The notes under the pieces were generated by a model. It was not told the DNA's origin and ran no database searches. It saw nothing but the letters and a program-made list of their open reading frames with translations. Below are positions 53,230-63,200 of a stretch of 64,000 bases of DNA, in pieces. The position numbers and the translations under genes are program-made. Position 1 is the stretch's first letter; each line of letters begins with the position of its first letter. The stretch covers positions 124,001-188,000 of the forward strand of contig CALJOK010000044.1 in the NCBI GenBank assembly GCA_937981555.1. The letters run 5' to 3'. Source of the DNA: an uncultured Saprospiraceae bacterium. GTDB lineage: Bacteria > Bacteroidota > Bacteroidia > Chitinophagales > Saprospiraceae.

Positions 53230-55173
53230 TCACTCTTCTAAACGTTGTTTTTCGTACATTTCATAGTAGAATCCATTATTCTCCAAAAGTTCATCATGAG
53301 TTCCTGCTTCTGAGATACTTCCATCTTCCAAAACAATTATTTTATCAAAGTTCAAAAGCCCATATATTCTATGGGTAATCGTGATACTTGTACGGTCAGC
53401 AATCGCGCCATTTATATAACCAAGTATCTGTTGTTCTGTGTTAGTATCGACTGCAGAAAGACAATCATCAAGAATAACGATGTCTGGATCTTTGATAAAT
53501 GCACGAGCGATAGAGATCCGTTGTTTTTGTCCACCAGAGAGTGTAACCCCTCGTTCACCAACCATTGTATCAAAGCCTTCTGGCAAAACCTTGATGTCAT
53601 CATAGATCGCTGCATATTTGGTATACTCTTCAATTTTTGCTTGACTAGCTTCTCGATTTCCAAAAGCTACATTGCCTCCTATCGTATCTGAAAAAAGAAA
53701 AACATCTTGTGGTACATATCCAACTCTCTCACGCAAGTTAGCCAAATCCATTTTTTCAATAGGCGTCCCATCAATCAATATTTCTCCCGAATCAATATCA
53801 TACATTCTTACTAAAAGATCAGCAATGGTTGTTTTCCCAGAACCCGTTTTTCCAATGATTGCCATTTTTTCTCCTCGCTTCAAATGGAAAGACACATTTT
53901 CCAAACCAACAATTCCTGAGTCAGGATAGGTGAAAGACACATTTTTAAATTCAATATCTCCTTGCAACCTTTTCGGTACTCCATTTTTTATTGGATTAAT
54001 AATGTCAGGTTTAATTTCTAAAAACCCATTAATTCGACTTTGAGAAGCAGCAGCTTGTTGGATAATTGAAGTCACCCACCCTACCGCAGTAACTGGCCAA
54101 GTCAACATATTTACATAAATTACAAACTCCGCAATATTCCCCGGTGTAACCGTTCCTCGAGCTACTAAAACTCCTCCCATAAATACAGTCAAAATATTAC
54201 TGATCCCTATTAGAAGTACCATCAAAGGAAAAAAGAAAGCATTCGTCTTAGCAAGGTCAAGCGATTTGTCCATGTAAGTTTGGCTTTCTCCCAAAAAGAA
54301 TTTTCCCATTTGTGCTTCTTGTACATAAGATTTGACCACTCGGATTCCAGAATAAGCTTCTTGAGCAGTACTATTTAAAGTCGCCAATTGAACCTGGATG
54401 CCCATACTTTTTTTGTTGATCAAATTACTAACGTAATAAATAGAAATCGATAAAATAGGCATCGGAGCCAATGCATAAAGTGTCAACTCAGGACTCACAC
54501 TCAGCATCGAAGTCACCACCATGATTACCAATGTCGTCAAATTAAATCCATATAAAATTGCTGGTCCGACATACATTCTCACCTTCGTCACGTCTTCCGT
54601 GATTCGAGACATCAAGTCACCTGTATTATTTTTTTTGTAAAAAGCGAGACTTAGATTTTCATAGTGCTCAAAAATTTCCTTCCGCATATCATACTCTATC
54701 AACCTTGACATCACAATAATCGTTTGCCTCATGAAATACATAAAAACACCTTGAATCAAAGCTAAAATCAAAACCAACACCCCAAAAAACAAAAGTGTTT
54801 TTCCAAACTCTTCAAAGAAAGTCGTTTGTAAATCAAACCCATCATACAAATGAAATATTTGCAAATTGTCCACTACTAAGTCCAATGCATTCCGAACCAT
54901 TTGAGGTTTGAGTACATTAAAAAAGTTAGCGGCGGTGACCATCAGGAAACCAATCACCAAATGCCATTTGTATTTGAAAAAATATTTATTGAGGACAAAT
55001 AATGGTTTCAATAGATTGAGATTATTTTGTGGAAATTTAATACTAAACACTCTTTTTTTGAAAGGGTTCAAAGGTAATGAATGAAGTGGAAATAAATGTA
55101 CTCGATTTGTTAAGAAATAAAAAACGCCAAATCCTTCCAGCGAAGAATTTGGCATTTTCATTTTCAAAATCAT
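53230..55173 (-). CDS. ABC exporter, fused permease and ATPase (MsbA/MdlB-like)
   Basis: The longest frame gives 647 aa, but the start is uncertain. The first ~18 codons (55121-55173) lie in the terminator of the upstream gene, and likely starts are downstream non-ATG codons (TTG 55071, GTG 55050, TTG 55011), giving ~590-613 aa. The permease (~70-370) has six helices. The ATPase has Walker A 'IGKTGSGKTT', signature 'TLSGGQKQRISIARA', Walker B 'IVILDDCLSAVD' and H-loop 'ITHRIYG'. The catalytic Glu after Walker B is Asp, as in one half of heterodimeric exporters, yet no partner gene is adjacent. The substrate is unknown: lipid, drug or peptide. No C39 peptidase domain is present. Confidence 0.85.
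   Translation of the reverse strand: MILKMKMPNSSLEGFGVFYFLTNRVHLFPLHSLPLNPFKKRVFSIKFPQNNLNLLKPLFVLNKYFFKYKWHLVIGFLMVTAANFFNVLKPQMVRNALDLVVDNLQIFHLYDGFDLQTTFFEEFGKTLLFFGVLVLILALIQGVFMYFMRQTIIVMSRLIEYDMRKEIFEHYENLSLAFYKKNNTGDLMSRITEDVTKVRMYVGPAILYGFNLTTLVIMVVTSMLSVSPELTLYALAPMPILSISIYYVSNLINKKSMGIQVQLATLNSTAQEAYSGIRVVKSYVQEAQMGKFFLGESQTYMDKSLDLAKTNAFFFPLMVLLIGISNILTVFMGGVLVARGTVTPGNIAEFVIYVNMLTWPVTAVGWVTSIIQQAAASQSRINGFLEIKPDIINPIKNGVPKRLQGDIEFKNVSFTYPDSGIVGLENVSFHLKRGEKMAIIGKTGSGKTTIADLLVRMYDIDSGEILIDGTPIEKMDLANLRERVGYVPQDVFLFSDTIGGNVAFGNREASQAKIEEYTKYAAIYDDIKVLPEGFDTMVGERGVTLSGGQKQRISIARAFIKDPDIVILDDCLSAVDTNTEQQILGYINGAIADRTSITITHRIYGLLNFDKIIVLEDGSISEAGTHDELLENNGFYYEMYEKQRLEE
55121..55158 (-). 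terminator. terminator of the second TPR kinase gene, inside the next ORF's 5' end
   Basis: On the minus strand AAAATGCCAAATTCTTC pairs with GAAGGATTTGGCGTTTT (two mismatches, loop of four) and is followed by TTATTTC. It lies 28 bases after the stop at 55186 and is covered by the ABC exporter's longest frame, arguing for a later start of that gene. Confidence 0.88.
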
Positions 55174-55185
55174 TTTTACAAAAAA

Positions 55186-57390
55186 TCAGACAGCAATGTC
55201 TGCTAACAATTCTTTATCCTTCTCTACTCCTAAAGTCGAAAGAATCGTAAAATAAAAAGTAGTTCCTTTCCCTTCTTCACTTTCAAAATAAATATCTCCG
55301 CCGTGCTTCTCTACTATTTTTTTACAAATTGCTAAGCCCATTCCGGTACCTTCATATTTGTCTTTGGTGTGCAATTGTTTGTAAGGTTTGAAAATCTTTT
55401 CCCGATATTCATCAGAAATTCCGATTCCATTATCTTGAATAGAAAATTTCCAAAATCCATTTTCTGGAATACAATTAATATTAATTTCAGGAGTCTTGTC
55501 TGCTGTCATAAATTTCAAACTATTAGCAATTAAATTTTGGAAAACTTGTCGCACTTTTGTTTCGTCAACCATTATTTTTGCAGGTAAATTTGCCACCTTT
55601 ATTTTTGCATTTTTTTCATTGATGGAAAAATCTAAATTACCCAAAACTTCTTTCACTAAATGATTCGCATCGTGAGCCGTTAAGTTCATTTGCAACGAAT
55701 TGACTTGCGAATAAGTCATCAAGTCATCCACCAAGTTCCACATTAATTTAGCGGCATTGCTAATCATATCAAGATATTCCAATTCATTCTCATTCAATTT
55801 ATCCTTTGCCCGTCGCTTTAATAAACTAGAAAAACTTCCAACTGTTCGCAATGGAGATTTTAAATCATGTGATGCAATATGAGCAAATTGTTCTAGTTGA
55901 ATATTAGATTCAATATATTTTTCGAGCATCTTATTTTTCTTTTCCAATTCGCCCTCTGCCATTCTTTTTGCTTTGAAATTTTTATACATGACAAATGCAG
56001 CTAGCCCTAAAACTAAAAAACCAACAATAAGAAATATTGAAATTAATCGTTGAAAATCTAATTTTGCCTCCCAAGATAATTTGTCTTTTTCCTGTTGAAT
56101 AATTTGAGCTCGTTTTTGTTTTTCCAACTGGTATTCAAAATCTTTTGACAAAGGAATTTTCATTCTGCTTTCATTGAAAAGACTGTCTCGATAAACCTTG
56201 TTAAGTTCTAAAAAATCAAGACTTTTCTCAAATTGATTGATAGCCTTATAGTTTGAATATAAAATTTTAGAAGCATCAGAGAGTACAACTAGATGATTAT
56301 TTTTAACCGCTTCTTCATAAGCAATCTTAGCCAGTTGAATACTTTTTTTATATTCCTTTTTTCGAAGATTCATTTCAGCTGCCAACAAATTAGCACTCAT
56401 TATTTCCGCTTTATTCCTATTCATCGAAGCGGACTGTTCGGCCATTTTATTGTTTTGCTCAGCGAGTTCATAATTTCCTAAATTGATATGACAAGCGGTA
56501 ATATTATTATAAATTACTGGAAGCGGATGAACGAAACCAGTATTCTTTGCATCCCCAAGAGCCTTATATAATATTTGAATAGCTTGGTCATAATTCTCTT
56601 CATCTAAGTACGTTGAACCAATATTTAGATTGACATTTATTATTTGCAAACTATCTTTATCTATTTGATATGATTGGCTGGCTTTCTCATAATGTTCATA
56701 TGCTTTTTTATAATTTTGGTTTTCCTTATAGATATTTCCAATATTATTATTAGCCATTCCGATATAACGATGAAGGTTGAGTTCCTCATAAATTTTCAAC
56801 GCATTGTAATAATATTGAATTCCTTGAGCGTATCGAAATTGTTCGATATAAACATTTCCAAGATTCAAATTGCAATGTGCAAAACCAGTTTTGTAATTAG
56901 CTTTATCGTAAGCCTCGATTCCTTTTTGATAAAAATGTTCGGCTTCATCGAAATTATTTTGATGTAATTGAATCGTACCTAAATCCTTAAAACAATCTCC
57001 AAATTCTTTGTAGTTTTTATTTTTAGAAAAATACTCTTTAGCTTGGTTGAGGTAAGAAGTTGATTTTTCAAAATCAGTAATTAGCAAATGAGCTCGTCCC
57101 ATTAAATACAAACTCTTAGCTTTTAGTTTTGGAAAATCTTCAATTCTAGAAGAATTCAAATTTTCACTTAAATGTCCAATTGATTTATTGACATTATATT
57201 TGAAATTGTACTCTGCTAAATTATTTCTAGTTCTAATTCTTTGTTCTTCAGAAATATCAGATTCTAGCACAGTTTCTAAACTATCTGATTCCGATGTGTA
57301 AAAAGCAGTCAAATTTGTATTGATAGAAATAATAAAAAACAGGAAAAGTATAGAGTGATAAGTCACTTTCATAAAAATTGAATTATTCAC
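55186..57390 (-). CDS. TPR-containing sensor histidine kinase (second copy type)
   Basis: 734 aa; a start six codons later (57372, MKVTYHSILFLFFIISIN) would give a cleaner signal peptide. About eight TPR-like units follow (~85-400: 'AEHFYQKGIEAYDKANY', 'GIQYYYNALKIYEELNL', 'AYEHYEKASQSYQID'), then a membrane helix (~455-475), a coiled coil, the H-box 'ASHDLKSPLRTVGSFSSLL' (His ~515) and HATPase motifs 'DNGIGISDEYREKIF', 'GTGMGLAICKKIVEKHGG'. The architecture is like the kinase at 49848 but the sequence is diverged. The signal, partner and outputs are unknown. It is a single gene with its own terminator. Confidence 0.9.
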   Translation of the reverse strand: MNNSIFMKVTYHSILFLFFIISINTNLTAFYTSESDSLETVLESDISEEQRIRTRNNLAEYNFKYNVNKSIGHLSENLNSSRIEDFPKLKAKSLYLMGRAHLLITDFEKSTSYLNQAKEYFSKNKNYKEFGDCFKDLGTIQLHQNNFDEAEHFYQKGIEAYDKANYKTGFAHCNLNLGNVYIEQFRYAQGIQYYYNALKIYEELNLHRYIGMANNNIGNIYKENQNYKKAYEHYEKASQSYQIDKDSLQIINVNLNIGSTYLDEENYDQAIQILYKALGDAKNTGFVHPLPVIYNNITACHINLGNYELAEQNNKMAEQSASMNRNKAEIMSANLLAAEMNLRKKEYKKSIQLAKIAYEEAVKNNHLVVLSDASKILYSNYKAINQFEKSLDFLELNKVYRDSLFNESRMKIPLSKDFEYQLEKQKRAQIIQQEKDKLSWEAKLDFQRLISIFLIVGFLVLGLAAFVMYKNFKAKRMAEGELEKKNKMLEKYIESNIQLEQFAHIASHDLKSPLRTVGSFSSLLKRRAKDKLNENELEYLDMISNAAKLMWNLVDDLMTYSQVNSLQMNLTAHDANHLVKEVLGNLDFSINEKNAKIKVANLPAKIMVDETKVRQVFQNLIANSLKFMTADKTPEININCIPENGFWKFSIQDNGIGISDEYREKIFKPYKQLHTKDKYEGTGMGLAICKKIVEKHGGDIYFESEEGKGTTFYFTILSTLGVEKDKELLADIAV

Positions 57391-57547
57391 TAATGAGAGG
57401 GGAAATAACTAATGAGCTAGTCAAATTCATCTGTGGAAAATTTTGAGAAATCTCAATAATATATTTACTAAATTTAGTGCCTAAAGTTGTTTTTTGGGTA
57501 CTTTTAACTAATTATGATCACTTTTTTTTTACAAAAAAATTAAAAAC

Positions 57548-58474
57548 ATGGGTTGGAAAGCATCAATGTTAATTATTCAAAATACTTCAGGAGTGAAAAC
57601 TGCAGAAGAAGTTATAGAAAAAATTGAGCATGATTATTATGAATTAGCAGGTGAAACGACCTTGGAAAGTTGTATAAACCCACACGATAAATCAATTTAT
57701 ATTGGATTTTACAATGATAATATTATCGTGACTTTGGATGCCGAATATGTTTTAATGTCAATTATTGATGGCGGAGGAAGTATCGAAAACCGACTCCATG
57801 AGTTGTGTCCAGATGGAGAAATCATGGGTACGTTTTGTCAAAGTACGACCAATATGCATGGCTATTTTTTGAATAAAGATGGCGACCGAGTACGACATAA
57901 AATGGTTTCATTTGAAGGTCCTCGATTTGAATCAGGAGAAAGATTTGAGGAAGAAATAGAGATTTACAAGAATGCAAAAAAAGATGAAAATGGATTAGAA
58001 TACTGGCCATATGGAGAAAATGAAAGTGGTCGATATGAAGAAAATCAACTAATGGAAAATTTCACTTTTGGAGTGGCGAAAAGATTATTAGGCGTACAAT
58101 TAGATCATACTGAAGGGGAAGATTTAATGTTTCAAGTGAAATTTAAAAAATTCATCAAAGCTGAAAGACCAACTCCTGAGACTGAAAAGGAAGCTGAAAA
58201 ACCAAGTAAAAACCCAACAGCTTCTGACACATCAAATACGACTTATCAACGTCCTGAAAGAACAATAGAGCGAAAAAAAAGAACTCCTCCTCAATCAGCT
58301 GAACAAAGTTCCCCCAATAATTTTGAACAGCCAAGTTCACATGCTGAACCAAAACCAATTTCTTCAAAAACAACTCCGCCAAAACCAAAAAATGAAAACG
58401 GATTAAATCTTTCTTGGTCTACGATTGCAATGTTTATAGCAGGATTGTATTTACTTTATAAACTTTTGAATTAA
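57548..58474 (+). CDS. DUF6928-like protein with C-terminal membrane anchor
   Basis: 308 aa. Residues ~1-200 resemble DUF6928: 'MGWKASMLII' opening, 'INPHDKSIYIGFYNDNIIVT', 'QSTTNMHGYFLNKDGDRVRH', 'VSFEGPRFESGERFEEE'. A Pro/Ser/Thr/Lys-rich disordered linker (~205-285) leads to one C-terminal membrane helix (~289-305, 'STIAMFIAGLYLLYKLL'), so the main domain is tethered on the cytoplasmic side. The family function is unknown. It is nine bases upstream of the oxygenase gene, so they are cotranscribed; a role in membrane lipid metabolism is possible. Confidence 0.55.
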   Translation: MGWKASMLIIQNTSGVKTAEEVIEKIEHDYYELAGETTLESCINPHDKSIYIGFYNDNIIVTLDAEYVLMSIIDGGGSIENRLHELCPDGEIMGTFCQSTTNMHGYFLNKDGDRVRHKMVSFEGPRFESGERFEEEIEIYKNAKKDENGLEYWPYGENESGRYEENQLMENFTFGVAKRLLGVQLDHTEGEDLMFQVKFKKFIKAERPTPETEKEAEKPSKNPTASDTSNTTYQRPERTIERKKRTPPQSAEQSSPNNFEQPSSHAEPKPISSKTTPPKPKNENGLNLSWSTIAMFIAGLYLLYKLLN

Positions 58475-58483
58475 AAAAACATT

Positions 58484-59755
58484 ATGGAAGCCTACGCAAC
58501 AGCATTAACTTATGCAATTCCTGGATTTGTGCTTTTGGTAATCATTGAAGCCATTGCTGCTAGGATAATGGGAAAAAAAGTCAATCAAGCGATGGATACT
58601 ATTTCAAGTTTGAGCTCAGGAATGACCAATACTTTGAAAAATTTATTAGGATTATCTGTTGTTTTAGTAACTTATGGTTGGATGGAATCTAAGGTTGGAA
58701 TATTTGACATTCAATCTACAATTTGGTTATATGTTATTGCTTTTATAGGAACTGATTTCGCAAGTTACTGGGCGCATCGATTTAATCATTCGATCAATAT
58801 TTTTTGGAATCGACATATCGTACATCATTCGAGTGAAGAGTTTAATTTGTCTTGCGCCTTACGGCAAGAAATATCTGCGATAGTTGGAATTTATTTTTTC
58901 TTATACATTCCTTTGGCATTTATTGGAATTCCCTACGAAGTGATTTTAGTAACTGCACCAATACATTTATTTGCACAATTTTGGTATCACACTCGCCTCA
59001 TCGGCCGGATGGGATTTTTGGAAAATATACTCATGACACCTTCTCATCATCGAGTGCATCATGCGATTAATGATATTTATATTGATAAAAATTTCTCAGC
59101 GATATTTATTTTTTGGGACAAATGGTTTGGTACATTTCAAGAAGAATTAGAAGAGGAGTCTCCCGTTTATGGCACCTTAAAACCTGCCAATACGTGGAAT
59201 CCAGTTTTGATAAATTACCAACATGCTTGGCAAATTTTAAAAGATGCTTGGCGAACCAATAATTGGAAAGATAAAGTTAAGGTTTGGTTTATGCCCACAG
59301 GTTGGCGACCAAAAGATGTGCAAGAAAAATTCCCCATTACAATTGAAGGAGTACATACTCGGGCAAAATATGACTCAAATCCTTCTGGTTTTTTAAAAGG
59401 CTGGTCATGGTTTCAATTGATTTTTCATAATTTATTAATGTATTTTTTACTCACCCAATTTGGAAAATTAGAAGCGATAGACATTATATGGTACTCTATC
59501 TTTTTATTTGTTTCGGTATTTTCATATACTACATTAATGGATCGTCATGTCTTTGCTATACCTGCAGAAGTTATCAAATTAGCTATGGGTTCATGGATTA
59601 TTTATCAAGTTGGAGGATGGTACAATTTGGATGAAATTATTTCAGGAGGGACAATGCTAATAATGATTTATTTAGGGATTTCGATTTTATTGACTTTTTA
59701 TTTTATTCTTTTTGAAAAAGTTAGAAGCGAAAATGACGTGAGTATATCAATTTAA
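58484..59755 (+). CDS. sterol-desaturase / fatty-acid-hydroxylase superfamily membrane oxygenase
   Basis: 423 aa with about eight membrane helices. Three histidine clusters of the diiron superfamily are present: 'YWAHRFNHS' (~102), 'NRHIVHHSSEEFN' (~113) and 'TPSHHRVHHAIND' (~185). The length and the two-part helix layout are closest to alkylglycerol monooxygenase-like members. It probably hydroxylates or desaturates a membrane lipid using O2; the substrate is unknown. It follows the DUF6928-like gene by nine bases in the same operon. Confidence 0.9.
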   Translation: MEAYATALTYAIPGFVLLVIIEAIAARIMGKKVNQAMDTISSLSSGMTNTLKNLLGLSVVLVTYGWMESKVGIFDIQSTIWLYVIAFIGTDFASYWAHRFNHSINIFWNRHIVHHSSEEFNLSCALRQEISAIVGIYFFLYIPLAFIGIPYEVILVTAPIHLFAQFWYHTRLIGRMGFLENILMTPSHHRVHHAINDIYIDKNFSAIFIFWDKWFGTFQEELEEESPVYGTLKPANTWNPVLINYQHAWQILKDAWRTNNWKDKVKVWFMPTGWRPKDVQEKFPITIEGVHTRAKYDSNPSGFLKGWSWFQLIFHNLLMYFLLTQFGKLEAIDIIWYSIFLFVSVFSYTTLMDRHVFAIPAEVIKLAMGSWIIYQVGGWYNLDEIISGGTMLIMIYLGISILLTFYFILFEKVRSENDVSISI

Positions 59756-59818
59756 TTTTTTGTAAAAAAAAATGTAGAAACTAATAATTGTAGTTTCACA
59801 AACAGAATTAGCAAATTA

Positions 59819-59850
59819 TTTGGGGGTATTATAAATACTTTGTATATTTG
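59819..59850 (+). promoter_or_regulatory. full-consensus Bacteroidota promoter
   Basis: TTTG (59819-59822), 20 bases, TATATTTG (59843-59850): both boxes match exactly. The start site would be ~59857, about 424 bases before the protease gene at 60281. A hairpin TAGTATTGA / TCAATACTA (59916-59937) and a terminator-like GAGTCAAG / CTTGGCTC (60004-60038) lie in the transcript, so it may make a short RNA or a long leader. In the 59756-60280 gap I see nothing else strong. Confidence 0.5.
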
Positions 59851-59938
59851 AAGTGTACATATACTTGATTTCCCAATCTGATCTTAAATTTCCCACGAAT
59901 ATTTTAAAAATTAAATAGTATTGACCTATCAATACTAC

Positions 59939-60079
59939 TCAGATATATTGATCTCCAATAAAACCAAAAGAATAAAGAAGTATTCCCAATAACCGTTTAG
60001 AAGAGTCAAGGCTATGCCCAATCTTAGTTCTTGGCTCTCTTTTATTAGGAAGATTATTCAAAGGTTCACTTTCTTCCAT
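59939..60079 (-). CDS. 46-aa ORF with hydrophobic C-terminus (doubtful)
   Basis: On the minus strand, an ATG at 60079 opens a 46-aa frame: a charged N-terminal half (MEESEPLNNLPNKREP) and a hydrophobic end (LLGILLYSFGFIGDQYI), resembling a small membrane protein. It lies opposite the promoter and hairpins at 59819-60038, in an intergenic region. There is no family match and no promoter is seen, so it may be chance. Confidence 0.25.
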   Translation of the reverse strand: MEESEPLNNLPNKREPRTKIGHSLDSSKRLLGILLYSFGFIGDQYI

Positions 60080-60280
60080 TTTTCATTTATTAATATTGTA
60101 GTTGATTGAATATTAAAAAATCATTTATTAAATAAATGATTCGATAAGTATGCAAATTCTCACCCTTAAATCTTAAAGCTAAAATATCGAGACTAACTTT
60201 TGTTTTTCAAGGATTTGAAAAGACAGAGATAGCCTTGTGAAGAATATTTTTTTACTCACAGTTGAACAAAACAAAATAGC

Positions 60281-63200
60281 ATGAAATTTTTTAACCTCTT
60301 ACTTCTCTCTTTTTTAGTAATTAGTACAGTAAATTCTCAAACAATTTTTGTGGATCTAGATCAAAGTACAAATGATGATAACACATTATTACTTGAAAAA
60401 AATATCCCATTAGAAAATTCCTTTGTCACCGAAATCAACCTAACTCAATTGGTATCTGATCTAACTTCCGTTCCGATGGAAAAGCAACATGATTCTGAAA
60501 ATTGGGGCGAAATCAGTATTCCTTTTCCTGATGGAAGTTTCAAAACAGTAAAGATTGAAGAAGCTCCAGTATTTGAACAAGCTATGTCAGATGCTTATCC
60601 TGAAATAAAATCCTATCGGATAACAGGTAAATATATTTCAGGTCGTATAGCGGTTACGCCAAAAGGCTTGGAGGGATTAATTTTTGCGGATGGTTATTCC
60701 TTTTTTATTGAACCATTGGAAGGAGATTTACATGTAAGTTATAAAATGGCAAAATCTCACACTGATAATATTTCTTGTGGAGTTACTGAGTTAGAAGTGA
60801 ATCCAAATTATCAAGATAATTATTCTGGAACTACTAATTTACAAATGCCTCCATCCAATGGAGCAGATCTTAGAACTTATCGGATAGCCATCGCAAGTGC
60901 AGGTGAATTCTCTAACGAAAGAGGAAATGATTTAGCAGTTATCAATGCGGATATTGCTTCTTATTTAGCTGCAGTAAATGCCCTTTACGAAAGAGAATTG
61001 TCAATGACATTTACATTAATTGCTGCTAATAATACCATTATCTTTTTTGATCCTGCTACGGATGGATTAGACCCTAGCAATAGAACTAGTTCTGCACAAA
61101 CCGTTATTAGTGGTGCAATCCCAGCAGCAGATTATGATATTGGACACGTTTTTTATGAAATATTAACCATCACTTCAGGTTGGGGAACTAGTGGTGTAGC
61201 AGGTGTAAGTGTAGTTTGTAACAATAATCAAAAGGCAAGAGGATGGACAGGTGCAGGAGGAAATTATAATGCTTCTAACTTCTTAGGAACATTTGGTCAT
61301 GAGATAGGACATCAATTTAGCGCTAGACATTCATACTACGGAACTGCTCGAAATTGTAATCAAAGAACCCCTAATAATGGTTATGAGCCAGGATCAGGAA
61401 GTTCGATTATGAGCTATGAAGGATCATGTAATGCTACAACTGGTACTTGTATCGCTAATCATAATATTACACCACAAGTAAGTACAGTTTATTTCCATGT
61501 TCATAGTTTAGAACAAATTCTAAATTTTGCAGATAATAGTGCAACATGTAATTCATCTACAGCAACAGGAAATAATCTCCCAGTAGTAACAGTACCTGCT
61601 AATACAACTATTCCTAAAGGAACTCCTTTTGAACTAGTAGGTAGTGCAACAGATGGAGATAATGATCCATTAGTTTATATTTGGGAACAATTTGATACAG
61701 ATGGGCTTAGTTTAAGTTGCCCTGACGGTCATCCAAATGATGCAGCAACTAGTACAACTGCTCCATTATTTAGAAGTTTTGATCCTTCTTCTGGAGGTGC
61801 TGCTAGAACTTTTCCACAACTTTCTGATATCCTTGCTAATTCTCAAACTCAAGGAGAGATTATGGCGCAAGTAGGTAGAACGTTACATTTTAGATTGACC
61901 GCTAGAGATTTTAGAGCTGGGGGAGGTGGAATAGATTACGAAGAAACAGAAGTAGTTATTGATGGTTCTTCTGGTCCTTTTGAAGTACTTACAGGTAATT
62001 CTGCTCTAGGTTTCCCTTCAGGTTCTAGTCAAACAATCACTTGGGATGTAGCAGGAACTGGAAGTGGTACAACTGTGAACTGTGGAACTGTAAATATTCT
62101 ATTCTCTGCAGATGGTGGTCAAACATTTCCTACTACGTTACTTACTGCAACTAACAATGATGGATCAGCATCTGTTACGATTCCTTCAGTTATTACTACT
62201 CAAGGAAGGATTAAAATCGAATGTGCCAATAATATCTTTTTTGATATTAATAATGTAGATATTGCTGTGGTAGCTGGTTGTTCAGCGGATGCACAAACTA
62301 TTTCAAATGATGATGCAGTAAATGAAGAAGAAGGAGCTGCAGCCTTAAATCTTTCCTTATTTTCAGGAACGGCGGTGACTTCTACTTCTGGAACAGTTGA
62401 TACTAATGACCCAAATTCGAGAATAGCGCTCGATGATAATGGTGGAGGAACTTGTATCGCTCCATATAGTAATAGTCCTCGACATCACTTATTCTCATTT
62501 GCAGTAGATAGTGATGAAACTTATACATTTGCAACGGGATCAGGAACATTGTCTTCAAAATTAATTACTTTATACGAAACTAGTTTTTCCACCACATCAG
62601 TCTGTAATAATTGGTTAGCTTGTAATGGTACTTTTAATACTGGAGCTAACCCAAGTTTATCTAACTCATTTAACATCTCATTACAAAAAGGGAAACAATA
62701 TGTCTTAGTTATTTCGGGTTTCAGTACTTCAAATACAGGAACTTATATTGTTAATTTTTCTAGTAGTGGATCAGGACAAGTATATGATAACTCTAACTTC
62801 CCTGGCTCAGGATATGAGAGTACTTATGCTATCGTAAATAATACAACTGGAAACATTGTAGCATTTGATGCAAATACAGATTTATCAAATGGATCAATTT
62901 ACCCAGCTGAATCTTATACTATTCATGGAGTTGTAAATTTAGGAGGAACAAGTTTAGCAAGTTATGTTGGAGGTAATTTCTCTACTTTCCAAACTGCAAT
63001 TTCTAATTCAACTATCTGTGCAGCTTTAAGTTCCAATAATGTTCCTGTGACTATTATTCCAACCGCACTCCCTATTGAACTCCTCTCCTTCACCGGCAAA
63101 CAACAAAACGAATCTATCCTCCTTAATTGGAAAACCTCTTCTGAAGAAAACAACGACTTCTTCACTTTGGAGCATTCATTGGATGGATACGAATTCGAAT

